Origin: Polynucleobacter sp. 15G-AUS-farblos
Lineage (GTDB): Bacteria > Pseudomonadota > Gammaproteobacteria > Burkholderiales > Burkholderiaceae
Length of the DNA stretch: 64,000 nt
Assembly (NCBI RefSeq): GCF_018882445.1
Contig: NZ_JACVOM010000003.1
Span: forward strand, 124,001-188,000
Reading direction: 5' to 3'
The notes below the pieces were generated by a model that worked only from the letters and a program-made list of their open reading frames with translations, did not search any database and was not told where the DNA came from. The stretch's first letter is position 1. Every line of letters starts with the position of its first letter. Below are positions 26,750 to 34,858 of this stretch, piece after piece. The position numbers and the translations under genes were made by a program.

Positions 26750-28420
26750 TTAGTCTTTTGCGTAGATATCTACGTCTTTAGTTTCACGTACAAACAGTAC
26801 ACCGATTACCAATGTCATCGCAGCGATGATGATTGGGTACCAGAGACCGTAGTAAATGTTACCGTTTTGCGCTACCAAGGCGAAGGAGATCGTTGGCAAG
26901 AGGCCACCGAACCAACCGTTACCAATGTGGTATGGCAAGGACATAGAGGTGTAACGAATGCGGGTTGGGAACATCTCAACCAACATCGCTGCAATTGGGC
27001 CATAAACCATGGTTACCAAGATCACCAAAATTACCAAGATACCAAGAACTGCAGGATAGTTGATTGCAGCAGGATCAGCCTTTGCAGGATAGCCAGCGGC
27101 ATTCAATGCATCACGAATGGCTTTCTTAAACTCAGCATCTTTTGCTTTCAAATCAGCTGGAGCCATACCCTTAGCAGAGTAGCCTTGAATCTCTGTGTCG
27201 CCGATCTTCACAACTGCAGTTCCACCAGCTGGGCCAGGGATAGTTGTGTAGCTTGCAGAGTTAGAGGCCATCACCTGCTTTGCAATATCGCAAGAGCTAG
27301 TGAACTTTGCAGTACCGGTTGGGTTGAACTGGAAAGTACATTCATTCACATCAGCAGTAATACTTGCTGGTGAAGTTGCCATTGCTTTTTCCAATGCAGG
27401 GTTTGCAAAGTGAGTTAAGCCATTAAACAAGGAAACTGGTGTGTTCGGGATGTACAGGATGATGGCTAACAACAAGCCACCCATGATGATCACCTTACGG
27501 CCAATCTTGTCTGACAAACTACCGAATACCACGAAGAATGGTGTGCCAATTACCAATGAAGCGGCAATCAACAAGTTCGCAGCTTTAGGATCTACTTTCA
27601 ACACTTGTGTGAGGTAGAACAATGCATAGAACTGACCTGTATACCAAACCACCGCTTGACCTGCAACCAGACCAAACAATGCCAAGATCACAATCTTCAA
27701 GTTTTTCCATTGACCGAAAGATTCTGTCAAAGGTGCTTTAGATAACTTGCCTTCATCTTTCATCTTCTTGAAAGCTGGTGACTCATTCATGGACAAACGA
27801 ATCCATACAGAGATCGCCAACAATGCGATAGAAGCGATGAAAGGAATACGCCAGCCCCAAACATCAAAGTCTGGACCAGTGAATTCACGTGTGAACAAAA
27901 TCACGAGCAAGGACAAGAACAAACCAAGAGTCGCTGTTGTCTGAATCCATGATGTGTATGCACCACGCTTACCATGAGGAGCATGCTCAGCAACGTAAGT
28001 TGCTGCGCCACCGTACTCACCACCCAATGCCAAACCTTGAAGCATACGCAATGCGATCAAGATTACAGGAGCGGCAACGCCGATCGTTGCATAGTTAGGC
28101 AAAATACCAACGATGAAGGTTGCACCACCCATCAATAAGATGGTGACCAGGAACGTATATTTACGACCGATCAAATCACCTAAGCGACCGAACACCAATG
28201 CGCCGAATGGACGTACGATGAAACCGGCAGCAAACGCTAGCAAAGCGAAAATGAAGGCAGAGCCAGCATCTAAGCCTGAGAAGAACTGCTTGGCGATAAC
28301 GGCAGCCAAAGAACCGTAAAGATAAAAGTCATACCACTCAAAAACCGTACCTAATGAGGAAGCAAAAATAACTTTGCGCTCTTCAGCGGTCATTGGGGCT
28401 GCTTTAGTTGATGTTGACAT
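26750..28420 (-). CDS. MFS transporter, metabolite:H+ symporter type, with large periplasmic insert
   Basis: Twelve-helix major facilitator of the MHS (ProP/KgtP/ShiA-like) group: SSLGTVFEWYDFYLYGSLAAV at the start, FGRLGDLIGRKYTFL as loop 2-3 motif, GLALGGEYGGAATYVAEHAP, and SDKIGRKVIIMGG as loop 8-9 motif. At 556 aa it is about 110-120 residues longer than usual. The excess lies at about residues 335-455, between two late helices, as a soluble Ala/Lys-rich segment with two Cys (NECTFQF and TSSCDIA). Substrate unknown; organic acids are typical of this group. Confidence 0.88.
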   Translation of the reverse strand: MSTSTKAAPMTAEERKVIFASSLGTVFEWYDFYLYGSLAAVIAKQFFSGLDAGSAFIFALLAFAAGFIVRPFGALVFGRLGDLIGRKYTFLVTILLMGGATFIVGILPNYATIGVAAPVILIALRMLQGLALGGEYGGAATYVAEHAPHGKRGAYTSWIQTTATLGLFLSLLVILFTREFTGPDFDVWGWRIPFIASIALLAISVWIRLSMNESPAFKKMKDEGKLSKAPLTESFGQWKNLKIVILALFGLVAGQAVVWYTGQFYALFYLTQVLKVDPKAANLLIAASLVIGTPFFVVFGSLSDKIGRKVIIMGGLLLAIILYIPNTPVSLFNGLTHFANPALEKAMATSPASITADVNECTFQFNPTGTAKFTSSCDIAKQVMASNSASYTTIPGPAGGTAVVKIGDTEIQGYSAKGMAPADLKAKDAEFKKAIRDALNAAGYPAKADPAAINYPAVLGILVILVILVTMVYGPIAAMLVEMFPTRIRYTSMSLPYHIGNGWFGGLLPTISFALVAQNGNIYYGLWYPIIIAAMTLVIGVLFVRETKDVDIYAKD

Positions 28421-28745
28421 CAGTAGCTCCTAACTATTTTTATTAAATAAAAAACAACGGGTCGATTATGCTTTGAAAAAAACCAAAGAAATCCATTACT
28501 TAGGGTAATTCCCCATCAAAATGACTCGGGGTTTTCCCGAGAAATGTGGATTTGATGCAACGCTCTGAAACCCTTCTATCAAAAGGGTTTGCACCAGGGT
28601 TTGCACCGATATGAAGCAATCAGCCCAAATAGGGTGCGCCCCTCCTTAAATCCGCCGATTCCGTTCGCTTTAATGGTCCCTGTAGTCAATTACAGAAGGC
28701 ATCAACAAAATGCCGCCCAATAAAGGTAAACAAGGAGCGATTCAA
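28421..28745. other. Non-coding stretch upstream of the MFS gene and ggt remnant
   Basis: About 325 bp without a supportable gene. It holds a short inverted repeat (CTCGGG at 28525-28530 with CCCGAG at 28536-28541), a hairpin AAACCCTT/AAGGGTTT (28568-28590), a perfect 12-bp tandem duplication (28584-28607), and an intact AAGGAG ribosome-binding site before the dead ggt start. No U-rich tract follows either hairpin. The MFS promoter should be here, but no clear -35/-10 was identified. Confidence 0.6.
28584..28607. repeat. Perfect 12-bp tandem duplication
   Basis: AGGGTTTGCACC occurs twice with no spacer. The first copy overlaps the 3' arm of the AAACCCTT/AAGGGTTT hairpin. Confidence 0.9.
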
Positions 28746-29004
28746 ATGAAAAGACGTGACTTTTTAGGTAAGACCACGCTGGTTGCTTGGACGTACCTGG
28801 GGTCAAACGAGCGATAGCTTAAAACTAGAATCTCGCTTTAGTCCATGGGTGGCAAAAGAGTTGCATGCAATGGGACATGAGATCGAAATGCTAGATGCGT
28901 TTGATGAAACCGTTGGTCATGCTGGCTGCATCATTCGCGATCCGTCTGGCACCCTACGTGGCGGCTGGGATCCCCGCAGCGACGGCGCAGTTAGCGCGTT
29001 TTAG
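28746..29004 (+). pseudogene. Gamma-glutamyltransferase (ggt) remnant with large internal deletion
   Basis: An ATG at 28746 with a good AAGGAG site opens MKRRDFLGKTTLVAW, a Tat- or Sec-like leader, but stops after 23 codons. In the next frame, from about 28790, the DNA reads SDSLKLESRF, then AMGHEIEMLD, VGHAGCIIRDPSG and GGWDPRSDGAVSAF before a stop at 29004. That matches the extreme C-terminus of gamma-glutamyltransferases (LExRF, GH-x-GAI-x-x-x-x-G, DPRSDGAA). Roughly 450-500 internal residues are missing and the join is out of frame. Family identity is from memory of conserved C-terminal motifs. The 3' end overlaps the convergent TRIC gene by 14 bp. Confidence 0.75.
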
Positions 29005-29620
29005 TAATAAACATTTTGGGTACGCGTAGGTCCCAATGAATGGCAGCTGCGCGTAATCCAAAAATGCTCAACATACAGATGACAGAACCTTCAACGGTAT
29101 ATTGCGGGCAGTAATTGAGAATCAAAACATAAGCAATACACCCGAAGCTCACGGGAATGGCATACAACTCATCTGACATTAATAGTGTTTTACGGCCAGC
29201 CAATACGTCACGCAATAAGCCACCGCCAATCGCAGTCACCACGCCCATAATCACTGGAGCCACTGGCTGTCCAAAATCCATATTCCAGGCCTTATCCGTA
29301 CCACCGATGGCAAAGAGGGCGGCACCAAAGCCATCGAGATACAACATTGATCGATAAATTTGCGGCTGAGTAAAAAAAGATTCTGCGAAGAAGGTGAGCA
29401 CACTGGCACCCAAAGCAAGCCACACATAAACTTGGTTCTCAGACCAAAAGATGGGTGTTTCTAAAATGATGTCGCGAATAGTTCCGCCACCAATCGCAGT
29501 AATCAGTCCAAGAACGAGAACGCCAAATAGATCTACCCCTCGATTCGAAATGGCCAATACCCCAGTAATAGCAAAGGCCATCGTGGCAATGATGCTTATC
29601 CAAAAATTGATCTGTTCCAT
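28991..29620 (-). CDS. TRIC/UPF0126 family membrane protein (YicG-like)
   Basis: A 209-aa protein with seven hydrophobic segments in two related halves. Each half carries the Gly-rich motif seen in trimeric intracellular cation channels: GLITAIGGGTIRDIILE (about 38-54) and GVVTAIGGGLLRDVLAG (about 126-142). Bacterial and archaeal TRIC homologues conduct monovalent cations. The physiological role in bacteria is unclear. The last four codons overlap the ggt remnant on the other strand; divergent to maiA. Confidence 0.9.
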   Translation of the reverse strand: MEQINFWISIIATMAFAITGVLAISNRGVDLFGVLVLGLITAIGGGTIRDIILETPIFWSENQVYVWLALGASVLTFFAESFFTQPQIYRSMLYLDGFGAALFAIGGTDKAWNMDFGQPVAPVIMGVVTAIGGGLLRDVLAGRKTLLMSDELYAIPVSFGCIAYVLILNYCPQYTVEGSVICMLSIFGLRAAAIHWDLRVPKMFITKTR

Positions 29621-29710
29621 AGCAATGAGTCTAAAGCACTTTATTGGGTGTTAGCCTAAATCGGATGGCCTCAATATACTGATGATCATGCGCTCCATGA
29701 AAGCCTCTTT

Positions 29711-30403
29711 ATGAAACCGAAGATCTATAGCTATTGGCGAAGCTCTGCCGCCTTTCGTGTACGAATTGCCTTGAACCTGAAGGGCATGGACTACGAAATT
29801 ATTCCCGTGCACTTACTCAAGAACGGCGGCGAACAATTAACTGATTCCTATGGGCAGAAAAACCCCAATCACTTAGTGCCCCTCTTGGAAGATGGTGACA
29901 TCCAGATTCATCAATCTCTAGCCATCATTGAATATCTTGAAGATATTCAGGCACAGCCAGCACTATTGCCAAAGTCTGCACTTGATCGGGCCTGGGTTCG
30001 ATCCATAGCATTGGATATTGCGTGTGATATCCACCCAATGAATAATGTTCGTGTACTGCGCTACCTCAAAAAACTGGATATCAATAATGAGTCTAGAGAC
30101 ATTTGGTATCAACACTGGATACAGCTTGGCCTAGTCAGCGTTGAAAAGCAGCTCGGCCATGACCAGAGGGTCGGACGTTATGCTTACGGAGATGAACCCA
30201 GCTTAATTGACATTTGCTTAGTACCGCAGTTATTTAATGCGCTTAGCTCGAAGATGGACATTAGCCCTTACCCAACTCTTGTCAGAATCTTCAATGAATG
30301 TATGAAGCTTCCTGCATTTAAAGATGCCTCTTGGGAGCAGCAGATAGATTCAGAGGGATCAAACCCTGCTATTCCACCACAGGAAAAGGGAGAGGGTAAC
30401 TAA
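29711..30403 (+). CDS. maiA: Maleylacetoacetate isomerase / zeta-class glutathione transferase
   Basis: Zeta GST fold. The active-site signature SYWRSSAAFRVRIALNLKG (about residues 7-25) contains the Ser and Arg of the SSCxxRVRIAL motif, with the Cys replaced by Ala. NPNHLVPLLEDGDIQIHQSLAIIEYLE binds glutathione, and a helical C-domain follows. The usual role is isomerising maleylacetoacetate or maleylpyruvate in tyrosine or gentisate breakdown. No homogentisate or fumarylacetoacetase gene is adjacent, so the substrate is inferred from family only. The 3' end overlaps the convergent AEC transporter gene by 45 bp. Confidence 0.85.
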   Translation: MKPKIYSYWRSSAAFRVRIALNLKGMDYEIIPVHLLKNGGEQLTDSYGQKNPNHLVPLLEDGDIQIHQSLAIIEYLEDIQAQPALLPKSALDRAWVRSIALDIACDIHPMNNVRVLRYLKKLDINNESRDIWYQHWIQLGLVSVEKQLGHDQRVGRYAYGDEPSLIDICLVPQLFNALSSKMDISPYPTLVRIFNECMKLPAFKDASWEQQIDSEGSNPAIPPQEKGEGN

Positions 30404-31288
30404 GGACCCTACCGTGGTCAGCAAGACTACTCTGGAGATCACGCTGCCATCGGCCTTGTAATATTGCGCCAACATAAATGGTCCTGTACCTGTAGGTAAA
30501 GCACTCAGAATCACAATGGCATTGACCCATAACACTGGAAGTTCTAGCACTGGGCCTGCAATCACCCACGCAATCACTGGCTGAATAATTAATTTAGCAA
30601 AAGTAATACTCCATGTTTGACTAGGAGCAGCTTCACTTTTTTGCATCAAAAATAAACCGATAGATACTAGCGCGCAAGGTGTCGCTGCAGCCGCTAAAAA
30701 AGAAATGACTTGCGCAATCGGATCATATAAAACCAAATCGCTTGCAGACCAAAACAAACCCGCTACAGGAGCAATCAACAATGGATTGCTACAAAGAGAT
30801 TTAGTGGCGCTCCAAAAAATTTCATGGGGCTTTTTATGAGAGAGGATGCCGATCTCAATCAAAACCGTTGCCAAGGCAAACATCACAAAAACAATAAATG
30901 TAGAAATAATTGCAGGGGCTAGGCCATCTTGACCAAGTGCTAAAGCACACAAGGGAATACCCATGTAACCCGTATTAGAGTACGAAGCACTTAAGCCATT
31001 AAAACTCGCCGCCGCCAAATCTTGACCGCGAAAGCGACTGATGATGAGCACCAGCAGAAAAACTGCTAAACAGCTGAGAAAAAAAGCGCCAATAAAGCCA
31101 GGTTGCCAAAGGGTTTGCCATCCACTATTCGCAGCGAAATTAAAGAGCTGTGCTGGTAAGGCCAGCCAAACTACAAAGCGATTTAATTCTGTAGAGGCAC
31201 TTGTGCCCAATTTGCCTGTACGACCACAAACATATCCAATCAATATGAGCGCAAATACTGGTAGGACTACATTAAATACGTAGAGCAA
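30359..31288 (-). CDS. AEC-family transporter (auxin efflux carrier type)
   Basis: About ten transmembrane helices in two inverted halves. Characteristic pieces are FALILIGYVCGRTG at the start, FNGLSASYSNTGYMGIPLCALALG with the crossover Asn-rich motif of the first half, and CALVSIGLFLMQK in the second half. Bacterial AEC proteins move malate, malonate or other organic anions. No substrate can be assigned. Length 309 aa is normal. It follows the gamma-carbonic-anhydrase-like gene by 3 bp on the same strand, so the two likely form an operon. Confidence 0.9.
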   Translation of the reverse strand: MLYVFNVVLPVFALILIGYVCGRTGKLGTSASTELNRFVVWLALPAQLFNFAANSGWQTLWQPGFIGAFFLSCLAVFLLVLIISRFRGQDLAAASFNGLSASYSNTGYMGIPLCALALGQDGLAPAIISTFIVFVMFALATVLIEIGILSHKKPHEIFWSATKSLCSNPLLIAPVAGLFWSASDLVLYDPIAQVISFLAAAATPCALVSIGLFLMQKSEAAPSQTWSITFAKLIIQPVIAWVIAGPVLELPVLWVNAIVILSALPTGTGPFMLAQYYKADGSVISRVVLLTTVGSLVTLSLFLWWNSRV

Positions 31289-31291
31289 AGT

Positions 31292-31816
31292 CTATGAAAT
31301 CTTTTTGAGTGTCTTGAGATAACGCTGTGCATTTTTCACATAGCGGCCAGCGATATCTTCGATGCCCGCCGTTTGCTCGGGGCTTAAGGTTTTGACTGCT
31401 TTAGCTGGTGACCCCAAAATCATGGAGCCATCTGGAAATTCTTTACCTTCTGTCACGAGTGCGCCTGCGCCGACAAGGCAATGTTTACCAATCTTGGCGC
31501 CATTCAGAATCACTGCGCCAATACCAATCAAACTACCATCGCCAACTTGACAGCCGTGCAGCATCACTTGATGACCTACGGTAACGTTTTTACCAATAAT
31601 GAGTGGGTAGCCAGGATCAGTGTGAAGAACAGAAGCGTCCTGCACATTACTGCCCTCGCCAATTTGAATGAGATCGTTATCGCCTCGGACAACTACTTTA
31701 GGCCAGACGCTGGCATTTTGATGAAGCTCTACTTTGCCGATGACCTCGGCACTCTCCGCAACCCATGCACCCTCAGATAACTGAGGGGCTATCCCGTCTA
31801 GTTCATATATAGCCAT
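31292..31816 (-). CDS. Gamma-class carbonic anhydrase-like protein
   Basis: Left-handed beta-helix protein with hexapeptide repeats across residues 20-130 ([19 protein letters not shown], then [27 protein letters not shown]). Candidate metal-binding His lie in [16 protein letters not shown]. The family (YrdA/PaaY/CaiE-like) includes active carbonic anhydrases and thioesterases; the catalytic loop of Cam-type enzymes is not obvious, so activity is uncertain. Length 174 aa is normal. Located 3 bp upstream of the AEC gene. Confidence 0.88.
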   Translation of the reverse strand: MAIYELDGIAPQLSEGAWVAESAEVIGKVELHQNASVWPKVVVRGDNDLIQIGEGSNVQDASVLHTDPGYPLIIGKNVTVGHQVMLHGCQVGDGSLIGIGAVILNGAKIGKHCLVGAGALVTEGKEFPDGSMILGSPAKAVKTLSPEQTAGIEDIAGRYVKNAQRYLKTLKKIS

Positions 31817-31859
31817 GACTCATTATAGGGATGAATCATGGCTTACTTCTACTCAAAAA

Positions 31860-33062
31860 TTACCAGCTTGTTTCACGATCTGGTGAAGAAGAAATGCGAT
31901 GGACGCTTAAGTCGGCGCCTTCATATTCCTCTTCTTGTGACATCCGAATACCCATGATTGCCTTGAGTCCACCATAGACCACAAAGCCCCCAATTAGGGC
32001 GATACCAACACCCAAGGCACTACCAATCAGCTGCCCAGTAAAGGTAATGCCACCAAGACCACCAAGCGCTTTAGTACCAAAAATACCAGCTGCTAAGCCA
32101 CCCCACAAACCACATAAACCATGCAAGGGCCAAACGCCCAATACATCATCGAGCTTCCAGCGGTTTTGCACCAAAGTGAACATGTAGACAAATAATGCGC
32201 CAGCAACTAGACCAACAAATAGCGCGCCAACGGGATGCATTAAATCTGAGCCAGCACAAACAGCTACCAATCCAGCAAGTGGGCCGTTGTAAGTAAAGCC
32301 TGGATCATTACGACCAACTACCCATGCAGCCAATGTGCCACCAACCATTGCCATCAAAGAATTGATTGCAACTAAGCCACTGATCTTATCAATCGTTTGT
32401 GCGCTCATCACATTAAAACCAAACCAACCTACCGCAAGAATCCATGCACCTAAAGCTAAGAATGGAATGCTAGATGGTGGATGTGCGGAAATTTGACCTT
32501 CTTTGGTATAGCGACCACGACGCGCACCCAATAGAATCACTGCAGGCAAGGCAATCCAACCACCAACTGCATGAACCACAATAGATCCAGCAAAGTCATG
32601 GAACTCTTCACCAGTCAAGCCTTTAATCCAAGCCTGAATACCATAATGTTGATTCCAGGCGATGCCTTCAAAGAAGGGATAGACAAAGCCCACCAAGATA
32701 AATGTCGCAATCAGTTGGGGATTGAATTTAGCGCGCTCTGCTATTCCACCAGAAATAATCGCTGGTATTGCTGCAGCAAATGTAAGCAAGAAGAAAAATT
32801 TCACTAACTCATAGCCATTTTTCTCTGCCAATAATTCAGCGCCTGAGAAAAAGTTCACGCCGTAGGCAATGCTGTAGCCAATGAAAAAATAGGCAATGGT
32901 TGAGACTGCAAAGTCGACCAAGATTTTTACCAAGGCATTGACCTGGTTTTTCTTACGTACAGTACCCAGTTCTAAGAATGCAAAACCAGCATGCATGGCC
33001 AAAACCATGATGGCACCAAGCAAGATAAATAAAACATCACTTCCTGATTTCAAGATTTCCAT
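31860..33062 (-). CDS. amtB: Ammonium transporter
   Basis: Trimeric ammonium channel of the inner membrane with eleven hydrophobic helices. Signature stretches are VLAMHAGFAFLELGTVRKKN, FFEGIAWNQHYGIQAW, DFAGSIVVHAVGGWIALPA with the first pore His, and WPLHGLCGLWGGLAAGIFG with the second pore His. It begins in the mature-like region without an obvious signal peptide. Length 400 aa is standard. No glnK or glnB is adjacent, unlike the usual glnK-amtB pair. A palindrome of NtrC type lies 64 bp upstream of the ATG. Confidence 0.96.
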   Translation of the reverse strand: MEILKSGSDVLFILLGAIMVLAMHAGFAFLELGTVRKKNQVNALVKILVDFAVSTIAYFFIGYSIAYGVNFFSGAELLAEKNGYELVKFFFLLTFAAAIPAIISGGIAERAKFNPQLIATFILVGFVYPFFEGIAWNQHYGIQAWIKGLTGEEFHDFAGSIVVHAVGGWIALPAVILLGARRGRYTKEGQISAHPPSSIPFLALGAWILAVGWFGFNVMSAQTIDKISGLVAINSLMAMVGGTLAAWVVGRNDPGFTYNGPLAGLVAVCAGSDLMHPVGALFVGLVAGALFVYMFTLVQNRWKLDDVLGVWPLHGLCGLWGGLAAGIFGTKALGGLGGITFTGQLIGSALGVGIALIGGFVVYGGLKAIMGIRMSQEEEYEGADLSVHRISSSPDRETSW

Positions 33063-33125
33063 GAAATTCCCCCTCTTTTTTTATGCGTCATTATGGGGAA
33101 TATAAAAACCCATACAGGTGCAAAT

Positions 33126-33142
33126 TGCACTAATCTAGTGCA
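33126..33142. promoter_or_regulatory. NtrC-like palindrome upstream of amtB
   Basis: TGCACTA-ATC-TAGTGCA is a perfect inverted repeat with the spacing and half-site (TGCAC-N7-GTGCA) of NtrC enhancer sites. A further half-like TGCA lies just outside at 33118-33121. No matching sigma-54 -24/-12 element was recognised towards amtB. The site could also act on the divergent small secreted protein gene at 33200. Confidence 0.6.
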
Positions 33143-33199
33143 TGATTTAGGGCTATATGATGGTTTATGATTCTTTTATATACACCCTAAGGAAAACCG

Positions 33200-33568
33200 A
33201 TGAAAAAAACCCTAGTTGTTTTAGCCGCTCTTGGCGCAATTTCTGGCACTGTTCAAGCGCAAGCACAAGAACAGATCAAAGTTCTCAGTACTCAAGAATT
33301 AGTGACCACTTGCAAGCTTCCAGCTAGCCCTGAATCTCGTAGCTTTTGTGTTGGCTACACCAGCGGAATCTATGAAACGTATTTAGCAACACGTCATCCA
33401 CAACGTGCAAGACCGTTTATCTGTGTAAACCAACCTGCCCCTAAGCGTGATGATGTCATTGCTGATTTTGTGAAGTGGGCTGGTGAAAATCCACAAACTG
33501 CTGATAAACCTGCCGCAGGAACTGTGCTTGGTTATTTAGCAATGCGCTTTCCTTGCGCCAAAAAATAA
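33200..33568 (+). CDS. Secreted Rap1a/Tai-like small protein
   Basis: A 122-aa protein with a signal peptide (MKKTLVVLAALGAISGTVQAQA). The mature part has four Cys (TTCKLP, SFCVGYTSG, FICVNQ, FPCAKK) with an FCVGYxxGIYET core and a C-terminal LAMRFPC. This matches the Rap1a/Tai immunity-protein fold, first seen with type VI secretion effectors but widespread as periplasmic proteins of unknown role. No secretion system or toxin is nearby. Two disulfides are likely. It is divergent from amtB across the NtrC-like palindrome. Confidence 0.75.
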   Translation: MKKTLVVLAALGAISGTVQAQAQEQIKVLSTQELVTTCKLPASPESRSFCVGYTSGIYETYLATRHPQRARPFICVNQPAPKRDDVIADFVKWAGENPQTADKPAAGTVLGYLAMRFPCAKK

Positions 33569-33615
33569 TCTAAGCACACCAGCTTATTCAAAATACATTC
33601 AAAGGATTGGTTAAT

Positions 33616-33903
33616 ATGAAAAAAATAATCGCAATTACTGCAGCAACATTAGCTATTGCAGGCTGCTCTAATATGAGCAACACAGAACAACGCACCGTTT
33701 CCGGTGGTGCGATTGGTGCAACAGCTGGTGCAATCGGCACAGCTATTTTCCACGGCAACCCAATTTGGGGTGCAGTAGGTGGCGCAGCAGTTGGTGCGGC
33801 ATCTGGCTACATCTATGATGCGTACAAAAAAGAACAGGCTTCTGAGTACAACGCTGGCTATGACGCTGGTAAGAATAAAAAGCCTGCAAACGCACCTAAC
33901 TAA
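33616..33903 (+). CDS. Glycine-zipper lipoprotein
   Basis: Small outer-membrane-type lipoprotein. MKKIIAITAATLAIAGCSN gives a lipobox (IAGC, Cys at about 16). A glycine-zipper helix pair follows (GGAIGATAGAIGTAI, then WGAVGGAAVGAASGYIYDA), and the tail is charged and Lys-rich. ATG at 33616 is preferred to a TTG at 33607 because AAAGGA at 33601-33606 has 9-nt spacing to it. Members of this group resemble YMGG/SlyB-type envelope proteins. Probable operon partner of the Rap1a-like gene 47 bp upstream; followed by a strong terminator. Confidence 0.88.
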   Translation: MKKIIAITAATLAIAGCSNMSNTEQRTVSGGAIGATAGAIGTAIFHGNPIWGAVGGAAVGAASGYIYDAYKKEQASEYNAGYDAGKNKKPANAPN

Positions 33904-33933
33904 AAGACTCCAGGCCCCAAAGGCCTAGCATTC

Positions 33934-33968
33934 AACCCAGCTTGGATTAATTTACAAGCTGGGTTTTT
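33934..33968 (+). terminator. Intrinsic terminator after the glycine-zipper gene
   Basis: AACCCAGCTTG, 10-nt loop, CAAGCTGGGTT then TTT: an 11-bp perfect stem with a U-run on the plus strand. The loop and right arm overlap the stop codon and last codons of the convergent OsmC gene. Confidence 0.9.
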
Positions 33969-34336
33969 ATTTGGATCTCGCCAGCCAATGCTTTGTGTAT
34001 AGGGCATCTCTGTGCAATCTCTAAAAGACGCTCTCGCTGCTGATCATCAAGATCACCAATCAATTCAATATGACGTGTAAAAATTTCGACGTCGTTATGA
34101 CGTTCGATATCGACTGTCACGATAGCGTTTTTCAAGTTAATCGATTTGTGCTGTGAATACATCTTCAAGGTCATGCTGGTGCAAGCTGCTAAAGCCGCAC
34201 CTAAAAATTCATGGGGTGAAGGTCCCGTTCCTGAGCCCCCTCTAGAAATTTCAACATCAGATACATATTGCAAATCACCCGTACTGAGTTTTTGCTGAAG
34301 AGGACCTTCTCCGAACTGCGACACGACTTTTCTCAT
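33947..34336 (-). CDS. OsmC-family peroxide-detoxification-like protein
   Basis: A 129-aa OsmC/Ohr-fold protein. The two redox Cys positions of the family are present: GAALAACTSMTLKMYSQHK at about residues 45-63 and AQRCPIHKAL near the C-terminus. The GPSPHEFLGAALAACT and ERHNDVEIFTRHIELIGDL blocks place it with YhfA/YeiN-like OsmC proteins rather than classical Ohr. Peroxide or thiol chemistry is inferred. It is a single gene on the minus strand, 44 bp downstream of the rhodanese stop. Confidence 0.88.
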   Translation of the reverse strand: MRKVVSQFGEGPLQQKLSTGDLQYVSDVEISRGGSGTGPSPHEFLGAALAACTSMTLKMYSQHKSINLKNAIVTVDIERHNDVEIFTRHIELIGDLDDQQRERLLEIAQRCPIHKALAGEIQIKTQLVN

Positions 34337-34380
34337 AATGGCCTTTAACGATTGTTTAGTAAATTCATTCTAGATTCAGA

Positions 34381-34800
34381 TTAAGACTGGGGCTTAGTAC
34401 TTTTCTCTGAAGACTTTTCTTGAATTGGTAATTCTGCCTTTTTCCAAGCGCTAAAACCGCCCTCTAAATGACACACACCCGCTAGCCCCATATTCTGAAG
34501 GGCATGAGTGGCTAGGGCTGAACGCCAGGCGGAGGCGCAATATAAAACATAGCGTTTTCCATCTGTAAAAATTGGCTTGTAATAGGGGCTATCCGGATCA
34601 ACCCAAAATTCGAGCATTCCCCGAGGCGCATGAAAGGCATTGGGGATCATCCCCTCTCGCTCTAACTCGCGCACATCCCGAATATCAATGAACACGGTAT
34701 TAGGGTCCGCTAATAATTTCTCCGCTTGCGCAAGCGGCACTGTCTCAATTTCTGCCATCGCACGGGCAATCAGCTCCTGATATCCAATCTTTAATTTCAC
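34381..34800 (-). CDS. Rhodanese-domain protein
   Basis: Single-domain sulfurtransferase-like protein. The rhodanese fold runs from AEKLLADPNTVFIDIRDVRELEREG to the active-site loop YCASAWRSALATHAL, whose Cys would carry persulfide, and ends GLAGVCHLEGGFSAWKKA. GTG at 34800 is chosen as start because AAGGAG lies 6 nt before it; longer readings to 34842 add 14 residues and run through this ribosome-binding site. The resulting 139 aa is normal. The SAW residues in the loop are unusual against the more common SGG. Divergent from the antiporter gene. Confidence 0.88.
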   Translation of the reverse strand: MKLKIGYQELIARAMAEIETVPLAQAEKLLADPNTVFIDIRDVRELEREGMIPNAFHAPRGMLEFWVDPDSPYYKPIFTDGKRYVLYCASAWRSALATHALQNMGLAGVCHLEGGFSAWKKAELPIQEKSSEKSTKPQS

Positions 34801-34858
34801 CAAAATCTCCTTAAGTAGCAATCTCTTAATGTATTTGAGCACCTGCTAAGATTCAGCT

